Origin: Corydoras sp. C115
Taxonomy: Eukaryota > Chordata > Actinopteri > Siluriformes > Callichthyidae
DNA length: 64,000 nt
NCBI GenBank assembly: GCA_019802505.1
Contig: JAFMOC010000240.1
Coordinates: 273,501-337,500, forward strand
Direction: 5' to 3'
Positions 11,851-64,000 of the stretch are shown here, one piece after another; positions within the stretch are counted from its first letter, which is position 1; every line of letters starts with the position of its first letter. The translations under genes were made by a program, and so were the position numbers. Below the pieces are notes generated by a model, which saw only the letters and a program-made list of their open reading frames with translations, ran no database searches and was not told the origin of the DNA.

Positions 11851-13640
11851 GTGTGGAAGCTCAGGTAAGAATTGGGTCTAGTTGGTGCTGTGCAGAACGG
11901 CATACAGCAGTAGTGGTTAGACCTGCTGACTATGTTGTTAAAATGAAACAAGTATGTACACTGGATGCTTACAACCATCCTGACCTTTTGGCTGAAACTA
12001 CGTTATGTGCATATTTAATTTAATACTTTAATTAAAGGCAAATATAAAAAAAGCAGAAAACATTTGTATCTAATTTAGGGAAAATGCTGTACGACTGCCT
12101 ATCTACCATACTGGAAAAAGCTTACTACCTACCTAGTAAGACCTTCCATCCCCACAATTAAATTATATAGATAAAAAAAAACAATGCACTTTCAATAGCT
12201 TTATTCCAAATATTATGTTACACTGTTTCACTCTAGAGAAGAATTTCCAAACTTTGTTTGCGTTGTTAAATAAATTTCACATTTTAGATACAAAACTAGC
12301 CTTTACCATAGATGATGGTTAATTACATGGTTTAGTCACATGAATTTAATCATTTACAGTTGTTTTTCCAAATCCTTTTAAAAATTATCACCCCAAGCCA
12401 TTAAATAAGCTCATCATAAGTACATTTTTTAAACTGGATTTAGCTGGCAAATAATAAATAGCGACGGAATTCTTCGTCAAAAGGACACACAAGCAATACA
12501 CTTTATAAGACTGGGGGGGGGGAAATGAATAAAAACAATTTTGACAAGACACTAATGATACCTTTTTTTTCAAAGCTCAATGGCTTAATAGAGTTTAAGA
12601 TTTACTAGAAAATTCTGCCCAGTTTGCAGTACAGCATGTATTTTCAAGTGAAGCCGCACAATATTTATATATAAAGAAAATAAAAATTAAATAAAAAAAT
12701 TAAAAATAAAAAAAACTTGCCTTGCAAATACATTCATATTTCCCATTTTGGACAACTGCAAATGAAATGGTCATACCTCTTGTGTTTTTTTTTCTTTTAC
12801 ATGGCAACCCATCTCCTGTAATAACAAGAAGGCAACAACAATAATCCACAACAGTGTGGATGATAAGAGTGAAATGGAATCTAGTAGATGTACAGCACTA
12901 GGAACAACTGAAGATGTTATATCAACATTATCTATTCTTCCTAAAGAGTTAGCAGTGTCGATGGACATGCACAAACGAGAGATGGTATATTCACATTTAT
13001 CATTTATCTTCTACAGGAATTGATGGTGATGGTAAAAAAAGAACACGAAACACATCCAGGTACACATTTACAGAACGGCTTGGGAAAAGAACATCTAAGT
13101 ATTTTAACACTAGAATTCTGGACAATGCAAGATTTTTTGGTGTGCACGCAGTTCCCCCAGCTCCCCTGCGCTGTGCTACTTAGTGCTCATTGCTCTGCTA
13201 ATGACCCGTAGTGTGTCCAGAAAAAAAACATTCCCAATCACCATTATCTAAACATTAGGAAGGAAGCCTAAAAAAACGGAGGAAATTATGCGTTAAATAA
13301 CATGTATCTTAGAGAAATAATTTTAATAATAAAAAAAATTATAATAATTTTTTTTTTAAATGTGTTTTTTTTTTTAAATGTTTCCCCTGCAGTGTGTAGG
13401 TGACAGAATGCACACTCTTTACTGATGTTCACATGTCAACAGCATAAAATATATCCAACCATACATTTTATTATTAACGCTTGTATGTAATAACAATCAG
13501 ATTCATTACCGGTGGTCATGCTACGCTAAAAGACATATGACGAGCTTTATTGCATCATTTGACTGTGTAAATATCAATCTGTATTCAATCTCATAAAAAA
13601 AAAAAACGTACAGACACAGATTCTGAATAAAATCCCAGCT

Positions 13641-13706
<66 letters not shown>

Positions 13707-15335
13707 TTATTATTATATTTTATATTTTTATATATTTTAATAAATTTTTTAAATATATTTATATATATATTTTGTATCATTGTAGATACTTTGCAAGGAA
13801 CTTTACATGGTAACGTTCTGATGTGAACAGCAAGAAATACATGTTTACTGTCTGCAGACATCCACAACCGTTTTGTAAGCTTCTTTACAATAGGCACTAC
13901 GTAGCACACCGCAGGGGAGCGGGGGAACTTCGCGCGCGAAAAGTCCTACGTTTTCAAGAATTCTAGTGTTAAGGAAGAACTTGAATAGTTTGCACAAAGC
14001 TACGAATTTAACTTTATTAAACACCTTAAAAAACCGGAATGCTTATTGAGCCTATAATCTTTGTTTTTCATGTTATATTAATGAAAGCATTACTTTTTAC
14101 GGTCTTATTACTATAACAATAAAACAGCATGAACAAGTTTTTCCACACTATGTTTTACAAATTTTTATCAGCTGGACTAATGCTTTTATTTTAAGCATTT
14201 GGATTGCTGGCTTTATTTTGTAACTGCTTAAACAGTTAAACATGAAGAGGTGTTTTGTTTTCTTGTGTAGCACTGCTGTCCTCTACTGGAAGACGTTATA
14301 ACTGCAAGTCTATTCCTCCTACTGCTCAGTGCTCTCTGATAAACCAAGATTTTAATTGTCAGATTTCAGTCAGGAGGGAAAAAAAAACAAAGCATCTGTC
14401 TCTGTGAAACATCACTTTCATAAGGTAAAGCCATATGTCAGGCTCAAATTCATCATTCATTCTTAATTAATATAAAGTTAAGTGCATTCTTAAAAAAGGC
14501 TAATAAAATAATCAAGCCACAAATAAACATTTTACACATAATTATTGTTTTTTTTTTTTTTACATACGACTCCTAAAAACATTATTCACCTTGATTTTCA
14601 TGGGAAAGAAATAAATAATTGTAGATTTTTTAGAAGTATGGACATATAATACAGAAAATGGATCACATTTTAATGCTGGTTATAACTAGCCTTTTTAATA
14701 AAACTGGATAAATTAGATGATCTAAGATTTTAACTAGAATTTGAATTTTTGCTTATTTTCTTAAATAAAGACAAACTTAAGATCCTATTCCAGTGAGAGT
14801 TCAATATATTCAAATATTTCGTTGAGCCAACATATTCTTACAATCAAATTTTTTCATATGGATTGCATACAGACCATATAGCCTGTCAAAACAAGCTCTC
14901 ATAAATTTGTTCAAAAAAACAAAACTAAATACTTCGATTAACATCATGGAACGACTGACAAGCTGGTTGTTTGTCCACCTTAATCACAGGATGCAGGGCA
15001 ACAACATAGGCCAGTTGTCAGGAAGATATTGTTGGTCTGAAAATCCCTGTGCAGCTCAATAGTTATATGTTAATAAAAATGGTAGTTATGGTTGCTATGG
15101 TAATAAGCATTGTGGGTCTTTGTTTTAAATCCATTGTGATTAAAGATAATCATCACAGAAAGTGTTTTTTACGAAGTGGCAATCTCATTGCCCAAGTGGT
15201 GCCATCCTTTCTGTTGCTCCAGAGGAGAAAGGTATTCTAAAAAAAAAAATAAAAATAAATAAATAAACAGATAAGCCTTACTTTAAATTATTTCAAATAC
15301 AACAAATGGTTTTGCGTCTTTTTTTCCCCTGACTA
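11851..15335. other. AT-rich DNA downstream of snx27, possible 3' UTR
   Basis: No element or coding block is recognised across 3.5 kb, apart from a (CT)n(TA)n microsatellite at about 13645-13695 and A- or T-runs. It lies downstream of the snx27 stop codon on the minus strand. A minus-strand AATAAA at about 12204-12199 followed by an A/T-rich end near 12180 could close a long 3' UTR. SNX27 is known for a long 3' UTR in mammals, but nothing in the sequence proves transcription. Confidence 0.3.
13645..13695. repeat. (CT)n(TA)n microsatellite
   Basis: About 15 CT units run directly into about 12 TA units, followed by a T-run. Confidence 0.95.
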
Positions 15336-15345
15336 TTTCTGCTCC

Positions 15346-15695
15346 GGGCGGCACGGTGGCTTAGTGGTTAGCACATTTGCCTCTCAGCGCTAGGGATTCC
15401 CGGTTCGAATCCTCATCTGGATGGAGTTTCCATGTTCTCCCCGTGTTTGCATGGGTTTCCTCTGGGTTCTCTGGTTTCCTCCCACAGTCCAAAAACATGG
15501 ATCAAGTCAACTGAATTCTCAAAATTGCCCCATATAGAGTGTGTCTGTGTGAGTGAGTGTGTGCCCAGCGATGGATTGGCGCCCTGTCCTGGGTCTATCT
15601 GCCCAGCGCCCGAGACGTTCTCCCCTGGATGGGCATGGGGAACCCCACAGCAACCCTAGTAGAGGATAAAGTGGGAGATAATGGATGGATGGATG
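15346..15695 (+). mobile_element. tRNA-like SINE, copy 1, with target-site duplication
   Basis: Starts GGGCGGCACGGTGGCTTAG. A pol III A-box-like TGGCTTAGTGGTTAGCA and a B-box GGTTCGAATCC are in tRNA spacing, followed by a body (TTTCCTCCCACAGTCCAAAA, GCGCCCTGTCCTGGG) and a GGAT-repeat tail. It is flanked by perfect 10-base copies of TTTCTGCTCC (15336-15345 and 15696-15705), which fixes the ends. It is the reference copy for the family members listed elsewhere in this window. Confidence 0.88.
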
Positions 15696-15779
15696 TTTCT
15701 GCTCCTTTTTTTTTATTATTTAATCGATTCAAGTGGAAAGGTGGCCAGAGTGCAATTGGGGTCGGGGGCCTTCCCCAAG

Positions 15780-16460
15780 GACACATTAGCCATTTACATT
15801 TAGCAGACACTTTTATCCAAAGCAACTTACAAATGAGAGCATTACAAGTCAGAGTTATGCATAAAACCAACTATACTGTAAATTCATCAAACCTGATTAT
15901 TATTTTTTAAATTTTCTACAACAGGTATTTGTTAAAGAGATGTGTCTTCAGTAGTTTCTTAAAACTGCTTAGTGATACTGCCTTACGGACAGAGTTGGGA
16001 AGATCGTTCCACCATTTTGCTGTGGCGAATGCCACGGAGTGAGAATGAGCTCCTCGGTGAGGTGGAATCGCCAGGCGGCAATCATAACTGGAGCGAAGTG
16101 AACGAGTCGGAGTGTATTTTGAAAAGATAGAGTGAAGGTAGGAGGGGGAAGATCCAGAAATGGTTCTGTAGGCCAGAGTCAGTGACTTGTACTGAATGCG
16201 AGCAGCTACAGGGAGCCAATTGAGGGAAATGAGTAATGGAGTGATATGAGTTCGCTTGGGCTGGTTAAACACAAGTCGGGCTGCAGAGTTTTGAATTAGT
16301 TGAAGAGGTCTGATTGTGGAAGCTGGGATACCGGCAAGTAGCGCATTACAATAATCAAGCCGGGAAAGGACTAGGGCTTGAACAAGCAGTTGGGTAGCAT
16401 GTTCAGTCAAGAAAGGTCTGATCTTCCTTATGTTGTACAGAAGGAATCTGCAGGAACAGG
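15780..16460 (-). mobile_element. L2 LINE, 5'-truncated
   Basis: The 3' tail (CATTTAGCAGACACTTTTAT and CAAAGCAACTTACAAATGAG in plus reading) is at the left end. The minus-strand frame from about 16482 to 15916 encodes CRFLLYNIRKIRPFLTEHAT, ALVLSRLDYCNALLAGIP and KWWNDLPNSVRKAVSLSSF, ending NKYLL and a stop. The 188-codon end is uninterrupted, so this copy is fairly young. It is the same subfamily as the copies at 1573 and 47579. Confidence 0.88.
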
Positions 16461-16512
16461 CAGTTTTGATAACATTAGCCATGGTGCAGTTTTGATAACA
16501 TTAGCCATGGTG
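16461..16512 (+). repeat. 26-bp perfect tandem duplication
   Basis: The 26-base unit beginning CAGTTTTGATAACATTAGCC occurs twice back to back at the 5' truncation edge of the L2 copy. The second copy belongs to sequence outside the L2 coding frame. Confidence 0.9.
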
Positions 16513-16739
16513 CTTCGTGGGGCCAGGAATAGAGTCGGGGACCTTCAGGTCACAAGGTCGTTTACTTCAGCACAAGCCTATGGTCTCTCTTCCTGCAGCA
16601 TGTATTCCAAGTTCATTCCAACACATTCCAAGTTCTGTTCAGTGTTACGTTTAAAGTTTGTTGTCTATGTTCAAAAAGTTAGTTCAACACAACATCTACC
16701 ATTTTTACCCTTGTTTTTCCTTTACCCAAGACATCAAGC

Positions 16740-17010
16740 ATAGGAGGTAGATAAAGGTGTAGACCTCAGGCTTGGCGGTGTTGGGTTCGTGATCTGAAAT
16801 AGTCTGGCATTTCACCTCTTCACCTCATCAGTAGTAGAGGGTGTGGCACTGAAATGATGCTGTTCCAGGGAGCCCTCTTAACTAAGTAGAGTCTGCATTA
16901 TCTGCACCTTTCAGTTTTGCTGCACAGTTATCCCGGAGCCACATGCTGCACTGTGGCAAACTTTGGTTTATTTTTGGTTTATTAGCACTAACTGCTTTTT
17001 AGATGACTGT
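16740..17010 (+). mobile_element. L2 3' region fragment beside the snx27 stop
   Basis: Shares AGGTGTAGACCTCAGGCTTG, GTGGCACTGAAATGATGCTG, TCCAGGGAGCCCTCT and CACATGCTGCACTGTG with the 3' region of the L2 at 9350-10640. It ends about 45 bases from the proposed snx27 stop. On the minus strand it supplies AATAAA at 16983-16978 and 16972-16967. Confidence 0.75.
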
Positions 17011-17055
17011 AAATAATAGTTCAGTATTGTGAATTTATGTAGAATACAAGATAAA

Positions 17056-58549
<41,494 letters not shown>

Positions 58550-59070
58550 CTACAGAGAGAAAAAGGACTTTGTTATGATGTGGTTAAACACAGGAACTGC
58601 TGGAAATTTTGACACTTGGTCAAAAGTGTCAAAATTTGTCTTCATCGACAGGAATAAAGCCAAATCTGAATATAAATTTTAAAGTGTTTTTCTTCCTATA
58701 TAACATTTTTTGTATGAAGAAAAAAAAACATGTTGAAAGCAATCAGGCATGAAGAGTTGTGGATTATTGTGAATAAATCACAATGTTAGGCACAACATGA
58801 TTTCTTCACCATAATGCACAACTGTGTGTGCCTTATTGCTTTTATAAAAGTTACAAACACACTATAATAAAAAAAAAAAAAAAAAAGTTTTAGTAATAAA
58901 TGCGTTTACTGAAAGCGAAATCCCTATTAAACTGGTCTTCTGTGACAAAAATCCAGTCCAGTTAACACCTGGAACCTTTCAAGTTTCTCAAACAATCAAA
59001 ATTACAGAATACAGTTTATAAAAACCATCGGGAGAAATTATGTATTGTTTTTCATGCATTGATACGAATG
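58550..59070. other. intron sequence, no gene recognised
   Basis: AT-rich. 58750-58850 (TGTGGATTATTGTGAATAAA, GTGCCTTATTGCTTTTATAA) resembles 29275-29330 and parts of the palindromic element that follows; likely an element fragment. Confidence 0.4.
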
Positions 59071-59074
59071 TGAA

Positions 59075-59318
59075 GTGCTCAGAGATGTGCGTTATTGTCA
59101 ATAATGTGTAACGGCTGGACAAACGGATCAGCCAATCAGATTTAAGGACCAGAATTACCCGATTTGTAATATAGCAATCAGCCACGAGGAGGTGTGCATT
59201 ATTTTAAATATATCATGGGAAATAGGTGTTGTTATGCCCCACATGTAGCGGGTAGTTCCGGTCCTTAAATCTGACTGGCTAAGCCATTTGTCTACTATTG
59301 TGAATAAATCACATAGTT
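59075..59318. mobile_element. palindromic non-autonomous element
   Basis: Left arm 59113-59161 (GGCTGGACAAACGGATCAGC, CAATCAGATTTAAGGACC) is mirrored by right arm 59249-59292 (GGTCCTTAAATCTGACTGGC, TAAGCCATTTGTC). The outer sequence also pairs (TTATTGTCAATAATG with TATTGTGAATAAATC). About 90 bases lie between the arms. Looks like a foldback-type MITE; no coding content. Confidence 0.7.
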
Positions 59319-59319
59319 A

Positions 59320-60381
59320 GGCATGGCTTGAATCGACAGCTGCAACAGGGTTAAAGTTTATCTGAAATCGCTTGCTGTTTATGAGTGCAATTGCTATATA
59401 TGGCAAATCACACTAAGGTGAAACTAAATTTACAAGCAAATTTGAACTCCACAGCCAAGTTGCGAGTTGCACCTTAGCTGTTAACATCTCTAAGCATGCT
59501 ATGCTAAGTGCAGCTCAGTAAAGAGGTAGAGCATGGACTGCGAAAACCATACATGCAAATTCCATCCACTGCTTCATTCAAATCATTCGTGTGGGAGGAG
59601 TTTGGGTTCCTGTTATTGACAGCAGCACTAGAGACGCGGGGGTGTAGATCGAACACGGATGGTTTGTTGGCATTGTGCACAGGTTATAAGGTACGTTTTG
59701 TGGAAACATTTCAAATGTGCTAACACATACTCAGAATCATCCACATCAATAACCTAAACCTAATAACCTAGATCAAAAAGCCCATCGATTAATCTCCACT
59801 ACATTTTACACTAATTTGACTAAACCTATGTGTGCTTGTTTAATTCTCAGATGGGAAATCAGATAGAACTAATCCATTACTGAAGCAATGAGCATGTATA
59901 GTAAATCCCTCACATATCACAGGTGTTACGTTCCAGAGATCCCAGGATGTTACGGCACTGGAATTATTGTATTATTTATATGTTTAAGGCTTCATAAATG
60001 CTTCCCACACTTGTAAAAAAAACTTCATATGCTATTAAACACTTTCTAAACTCTTAACCTACAGAAAAGTAGCAGCATATATAGTGCAAAATGCAGCAAT
60101 ATAGATTGACACGATCCACATATTGGGCACCACTGCCATAATGCTATTCAAGACTCAACTGACCTGAACTGCTTAACACAAAGGAAAGCCTGTTTAATTT
60201 AAGTCAGAAACAACCACCATAGTTCAAGAGGTTTGGCTTAGAACTACAGTATTAGTAAAATCTGCTAAAACAAGTATAGTTGAAACGTGAGAACTACAAC
60301 GATCTACAGAACAGACATAGACTGTTCTGAACTTTTTCACAAGACTGCACATAGTTATGCAGAAGGGTGAAAAGTCAGATA
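59320..60381. other. intron sequence, no gene recognised
   Basis: Unremarkable AT-rich sequence with only short chance frames. Confidence 0.4.
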
Positions 60382-61921
60382 CAGTACAGACCAAAAGTTT
60401 GGACACACCTTCTCATTCAAAGAGTTTTGTTTATTTTCATGACTATGAAAATTGTAGATTCACACTACATCATCAAAAGGCATCAAAACTATGAATTAAC
60501 ACATGTGGAATTATATACTTAACAAAAAAGTGTGAAACAACTGAAAATATGTCTCATTTTAGGTTTTTCAAAGGAGGCACCTTTTGCTTTCATTACAGTT
60601 TTGCACACTTTTGGCATTATGTTGATGAGCTTCAAGAGGTAGTCAAATGAAATGGTATTCCAATAGTCTTGAAGGAGTTCCCAGAGATGCTAAGCACTTG
60701 TTGGCCCTTTTGTCTTAACTCTGCTGTCCAGCTCACCACAAACCATCAAAATTGGGTTCAGGTCCGGTTACTGTGGAGGCCAGGTCTTCTATCACAGCAC
60801 CCGATCATTCTCCTTCTTGGTCAAATAGCCCTTACACAGCCTGGAGGTGTGTTTGGGGTCATTGTCCTGTTGAAAAATAAAAGATGTTCCAATTAAACGC
60901 AAACTGGATGGAATTGCATGCCGCTGCAAGATGCTGTGCTAGCCATGCTGGTTCAGTATGCCTTCAATTTTGAATAAATCCCCAACAGTGTCACCAGCAA
61001 AGCACCCCACACCATCCCACCTCCTCCTCCATGCTTCACGGTGGGAACCAGGCATGTAGAGCCCATCCGTTCACCTTTTCTGCATTGCACAAAGACGCAG
61101 TGGTTTGGACTCAGACCAAAGTCCAGATTTCCATGTCCATTCCTCGTATTTTTAGCCCAAACAAGTCTCTTCTGCTTGTTGCCTCTCCTTAGCAGTGGTT
61201 TCCTAGCAGCTATTTTACCATGAAGGCCTGATTCACAGTCTCCTCTTAAAAGTTGTTCTATAAATGTATCTGCTGCTAGAACTCTGTGTGGCATTGGCCT
61301 GTTCTCTAATTTGTGCTGCTGCTAACCTGCGATTTCTGAGGCTGGTGACTCAGAGGCTGGTGATGAATTTATCGCCCGGAGCAGAGGTGACTCTTGGTCT
61401 TCCTTTCCTGGAGAGGTCCTCATGTAAGCCAGTTTCTTTGTAACGCTTGATGGTTTTTTCAACTGCACTTGGGGACACTTTCAAAGTTTTCCCAATTTCG
61501 GACTGACTGACCTTTATTTCTTAAAGTAATGATAGCCACTCGTGTTTCTTTACTTAGCTGCTATTTAGTAGGACTATTAGCAGTGTACAACACAACTGAG
61601 GGTCCCAAACCCATTTATAAGGCAAGAAAATCCCACTTATTAAACCTGACAGGGCACACCTGTGAATTGAAAACCATTTCAGGTGACCTCATCAAAAGAA
61701 TGCCAAGAGTGTGAGAAGCAGTAATCAAAGCAAAAGGTGGTTACTTTGAAGAAACTAGAATAAGACATATTTTCAGTTGTTTCACAATTTTTTGTTAAGT
61801 ATATAAATCCACGTGTTTATTCATAGTTTTGATGCCTTAAGTGCGAATCTACAATTTTCATAGTCATGAAAATAAAGAAAACTGTTTGAATGAGGTGTGT
61901 CCAAAATTTTGGTCTGTACTG
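60382..61921 (-). mobile_element. Tc1-like transposon 8
   Basis: 1540 bases flanked by TA, with long inverted ends beginning CAGTACAGACCAAAAGTTTG on the left and CAGTACAGACCAAAATTTTG on the right. The pairing continues through TTTTCATGACTATGAAAATT to more than 90 bases, and itself contains a small palindrome (CATGACTATGAAAAT/ATTTTCATAGTCATG). Transposase remnants are on the minus strand. Confidence 0.93.
60600..61560 (-). pseudogene. Tc1 transposase remnant (element 8)
   Basis: Minus-strand blocks: HTH region near 61500-61430 (SEIGKTLKVSPSAVEKTI-like), catalytic start with RLVWAKNTRNGHGNLDFG and a degraded first-aspartate block, VPTVKHGGGGGMVWGALLVT, then past a frameshift at about 60955 FQQDNDPKHT-like sequence and PNPILM-type remnants. 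Several stops and frameshifts. Confidence 0.82.
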
Positions 61922-63660
61922 TACATCCATATGATTCCCATACTAGTGTGAGAAATATACTTTTAAACGTGTGATCATTGTGGTAACAATGTAAAACTTT
62001 TATTTTATATTTTTCAAACAATTAAAGCTTTTTCTTCACATCAGGGTTTCTCAAAAATGGTGGGTCGTTATCCAAAAGTAGGGTGCAGACATGTTCTGGA
62101 TGGTTTGTGGACAGCTTGTAAAAAATAAATACAGTGGATCGGAGTCGGTGTGTATCCACGTCTTTGTTTTCGACAGTTGCTTGAGATTTACAGTGTGATA
62201 CAGTAGGGATAAGTTTTCCTTGAGAAGTGAAAGCTAATTAAGTGCTGTACTTTTAGCTACAGCATGAGACCAAAAGAAAGTTTCCAGACTCATAGTCCAA
62301 AAAATAAGAGCAGAAACACGATGAAGAAAGAAATGATCAAATAATACATGAGCGGCATTAAGCACGCTGAAATCTACAATAAGTTCCATTGTGGTGAATA
62401 AAGAAGTGATAAGGTTAATGTAGCGAAAAGGTATTAATTTGCTTACAAAACAAAGACTTAAGATGTCAAAAAGTTATTATTGATTTAAAATTCAAACAGT
62501 TGAATGTTGACAAATATTAATGCCGTTCTGTTAAACTTTCACTTACTATTGACATTAGTCTTTTATTTTAATACTGTATATTAATATCAGTATGAAACAA
62601 CATTTATTCTCAATAAAATGTTTTATGCATGTTGGAGTTTCTATAACAAAATAACTAGCTTTACTTTATTTAAATGGGAAGATGAGGTTTCACAGTACAT
62701 TTGAAAAAAAAAAAAAGAAAAATAAGGGTTATTATTTTTCGTTTATCTTGAAAAAAAGCCAAATAGAGGTTTGCATCAGACAGCACAGCATTCTCGTTGC
62801 TATGGTAACTAATTTACTGGTTACACTTCTCCATTTTGCCTATGAATATCATTGCAAATATAAATAGAACACAAATCTAATCCGGCATATTTACATATGG
62901 ATTTTTGTTCAATGAAGTTCACATTGTGTGCTTATGTATGTTTTAATGTGTTTTGAATGTTATTTTTTAAAAAGCAATTCATTTGCTTTGTATTTTCTAA
63001 AAGTGGGTCGTGACTTAATGACCGTGAGGAAATGAGGGTCCTGGACTGAGACTAGTTGACAACTCCTGGACAACTACATAACATAGGCATGTTTTTCTGA
63101 GCTTTTTCAGACCAGTACAACTGCACATTGTTATGCAGGAGTGTGGGAAGTCAGATGACCGATCCATCCAGATGATCTCCATACTAGCGTGAGAAATTAA
63201 TACTTTTAAAATACTTTTAAAACACACAGGTGATCATGGTGGTAACACAAAAAAATCCTTTAAATAATATGTACACTTATATTATCTTTTTTTATACGTC
63301 TTTAAAACAAGTTCCTTAAATCCTAAAAAGTTAAAAACAAACCGTTGGTTTTCAAACACACACGTCAACCCAGCTATTCCACAGGAAGGGAGGATGGGAT
63401 GGTCTCGCCATAAAATAAAGCTGCCTTTCCGGCAATGAACTCTGGAGAAATGGCAAACAGCCCAGTGATTATCTGGTGGGCCACATTTTACAACTTTACA
63501 TAAAGTCCAAAGGATATGCCTAAAATTTGTGTTTAAAATGACAAATTTGAAAATAAACAAAACCAATTCAGAATGTAAATCATACAAAGAAAAACCTGGA
63601 TTTTAGAATTATTAATTAGATAAATTTTCACCACTAGCCAAAAGTAGAACACCCTAATTT
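61922..63660. other. intron sequence with possible decayed element
   Basis: 62042-62110 (GGGTTTCTCAAAAATGGTGG, GTCGTTATCCAAAAGTAG) and 63003-63060 (AGTGGGTCGTGACTTAATGA) look like the two sides of an old DNA element. Between them, 62260-62420 gives MRPKESF then KKEMIK and YMSGIKHAEIYNKF, faintly like a pogo/Tigger DNA-binding region. No other gene content. Confidence 0.35.
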
Positions 63661-63664
63661 TTCC

Positions 63665-63980
63665 AGGGGTTGTTCCAGGTTTAAATCCCGATCTGGGTGG
63701 AGTTTCCACGTTCTGCCTGTGTCCATGTGGATTTTCTCCGGTTCATCCGATTTCCAAAAAAAATTATTTAAAATAATTCTATGTAAACTAAATGATCTAA
63801 AGTGCCCCATAAAGTGTGCGTCTGTGTGAATGAGGGTGACCAGCGATAGATTGGCACCCTGCCCTGGTTGGCACCCTGTCTGCCCAGAGCCCGAAACATT
63901 CTCCCCTGGATGGACATGGTGAACCCCCTATGACCTAATATAGGATAAAGTGGAAGATAATAATGAATTAATAAATTTTT
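63665..63980 (+). mobile_element. tRNA-like SINE copy, 5' part lost
   Basis: Begins at the B-box region (GGTTTAAATCCCGATCTGGG), then body TGGAGTTTCCACGTTCTGCC, a duplicated TTGGCACCCTG phrase at 63850-63880, and a GATAATAATGAATTAATAAA tail. Confidence 0.8.
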
Positions 63981-64000
63981 TCAGTAATTGATTGCAGTTC

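Noticed and set aside
15346..15420. Possible tRNA gene from A and B boxes
   Set aside because: The boxes belong to the SINE head; no cloverleaf stems or anticodon loop fit, and the same sequence recurs in other copies.
16378..16743. 121-codon plus-strand frame
   Set aside because: It overlaps the L2 on the other strand and the 26-base tandem duplication; no coding features.

Overview
This is vertebrate nuclear DNA, almost certainly from a teleost fish. One spliced host gene, snx27 (sorting nexin 27), runs on the minus strand across most of the window. Nearly everything else is transposon-derived: Tc1/mariner DNA transposons, L2-, Rex1/CR1- and L1-type LINEs, hAT-type non-autonomous elements, a tRNA-like SINE family and long (TA)n/(CA)n microsatellites. 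This mixture is typical of teleosts, but I cannot name the species. There is no operon, CRISPR array or recognisable RNA gene.

Host gene. Eleven coding exons can be placed with GT/AG splice sites. They are at 58549-58322 (end of the PDZ domain), 55540-55348 and 54368-54304 (PX domain), 32082-31978, 31523-31445, 30179-30016, 28143-28054, 24948-24799, 24702-24574 and 17288-17229 (FERM-like module), with a proposed terminal exon at 17139-17056. Together they give about 448 codons whose phases match across every junction. The first exon, with the N-terminus and most of the PDZ domain, lies beyond the right edge. Two points need a second look: an apparent TG dinucleotide insertion at the start of the PDZ exon, and a partial duplicate of exon 9 inside intron 8 (27518-27637).

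Layout. 0-17 kb lies downstream of snx27: a Rex1-like LINE with an L2 inserted in it, a local duplication, two tandem L2 copies, AT-rich single-copy-looking DNA and a SINE with target-site duplications. 17.5-24 kb (intron 11-10) is a cluster of four Tc1-like transposons in TA-rich microsatellites; one (19634-21251) has an uninterrupted 340-residue transposase with a full DD34E triad and perfect outer inverted repeats. 25-34 kb holds small exons among SINE, L2, Rex1 and Tc1 fragments. 34.5-47.5 kb (inside the 22-kb intron between exons 5 and 4) is a nested pair of L1-type LINEs. A nearly full-length L1 (L1-B, 38220-46456, 13-bp target-site duplication) sits inside an older L1 (L1-A), whose ORF1 and ORF2 it separates. 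L1-B has a roughly 2.3-kb extremely G-rich 3' untranslated region. 47.6-54 kb has an L2 carrying a telomere-like repeat block, a hAT-type element, and an L2 tail split by a Tc1-like element. 54.4-64 kb has a diverged repeat family around exon 3, a 961-bp hAT-type element with a perfect 8-bp duplication, a palindromic element and another Tc1 copy.

No new gene system is evident. The most interesting items are the apparently intact Tc1 transposon, the nested L1s with their G-rich 3' region, the exon-9 duplicate, and the host-type promoter palindrome (TCTCGCGAGA) in the L1-B 5' region. All family assignments come from reading the translations and motifs by eye; no database search was run.
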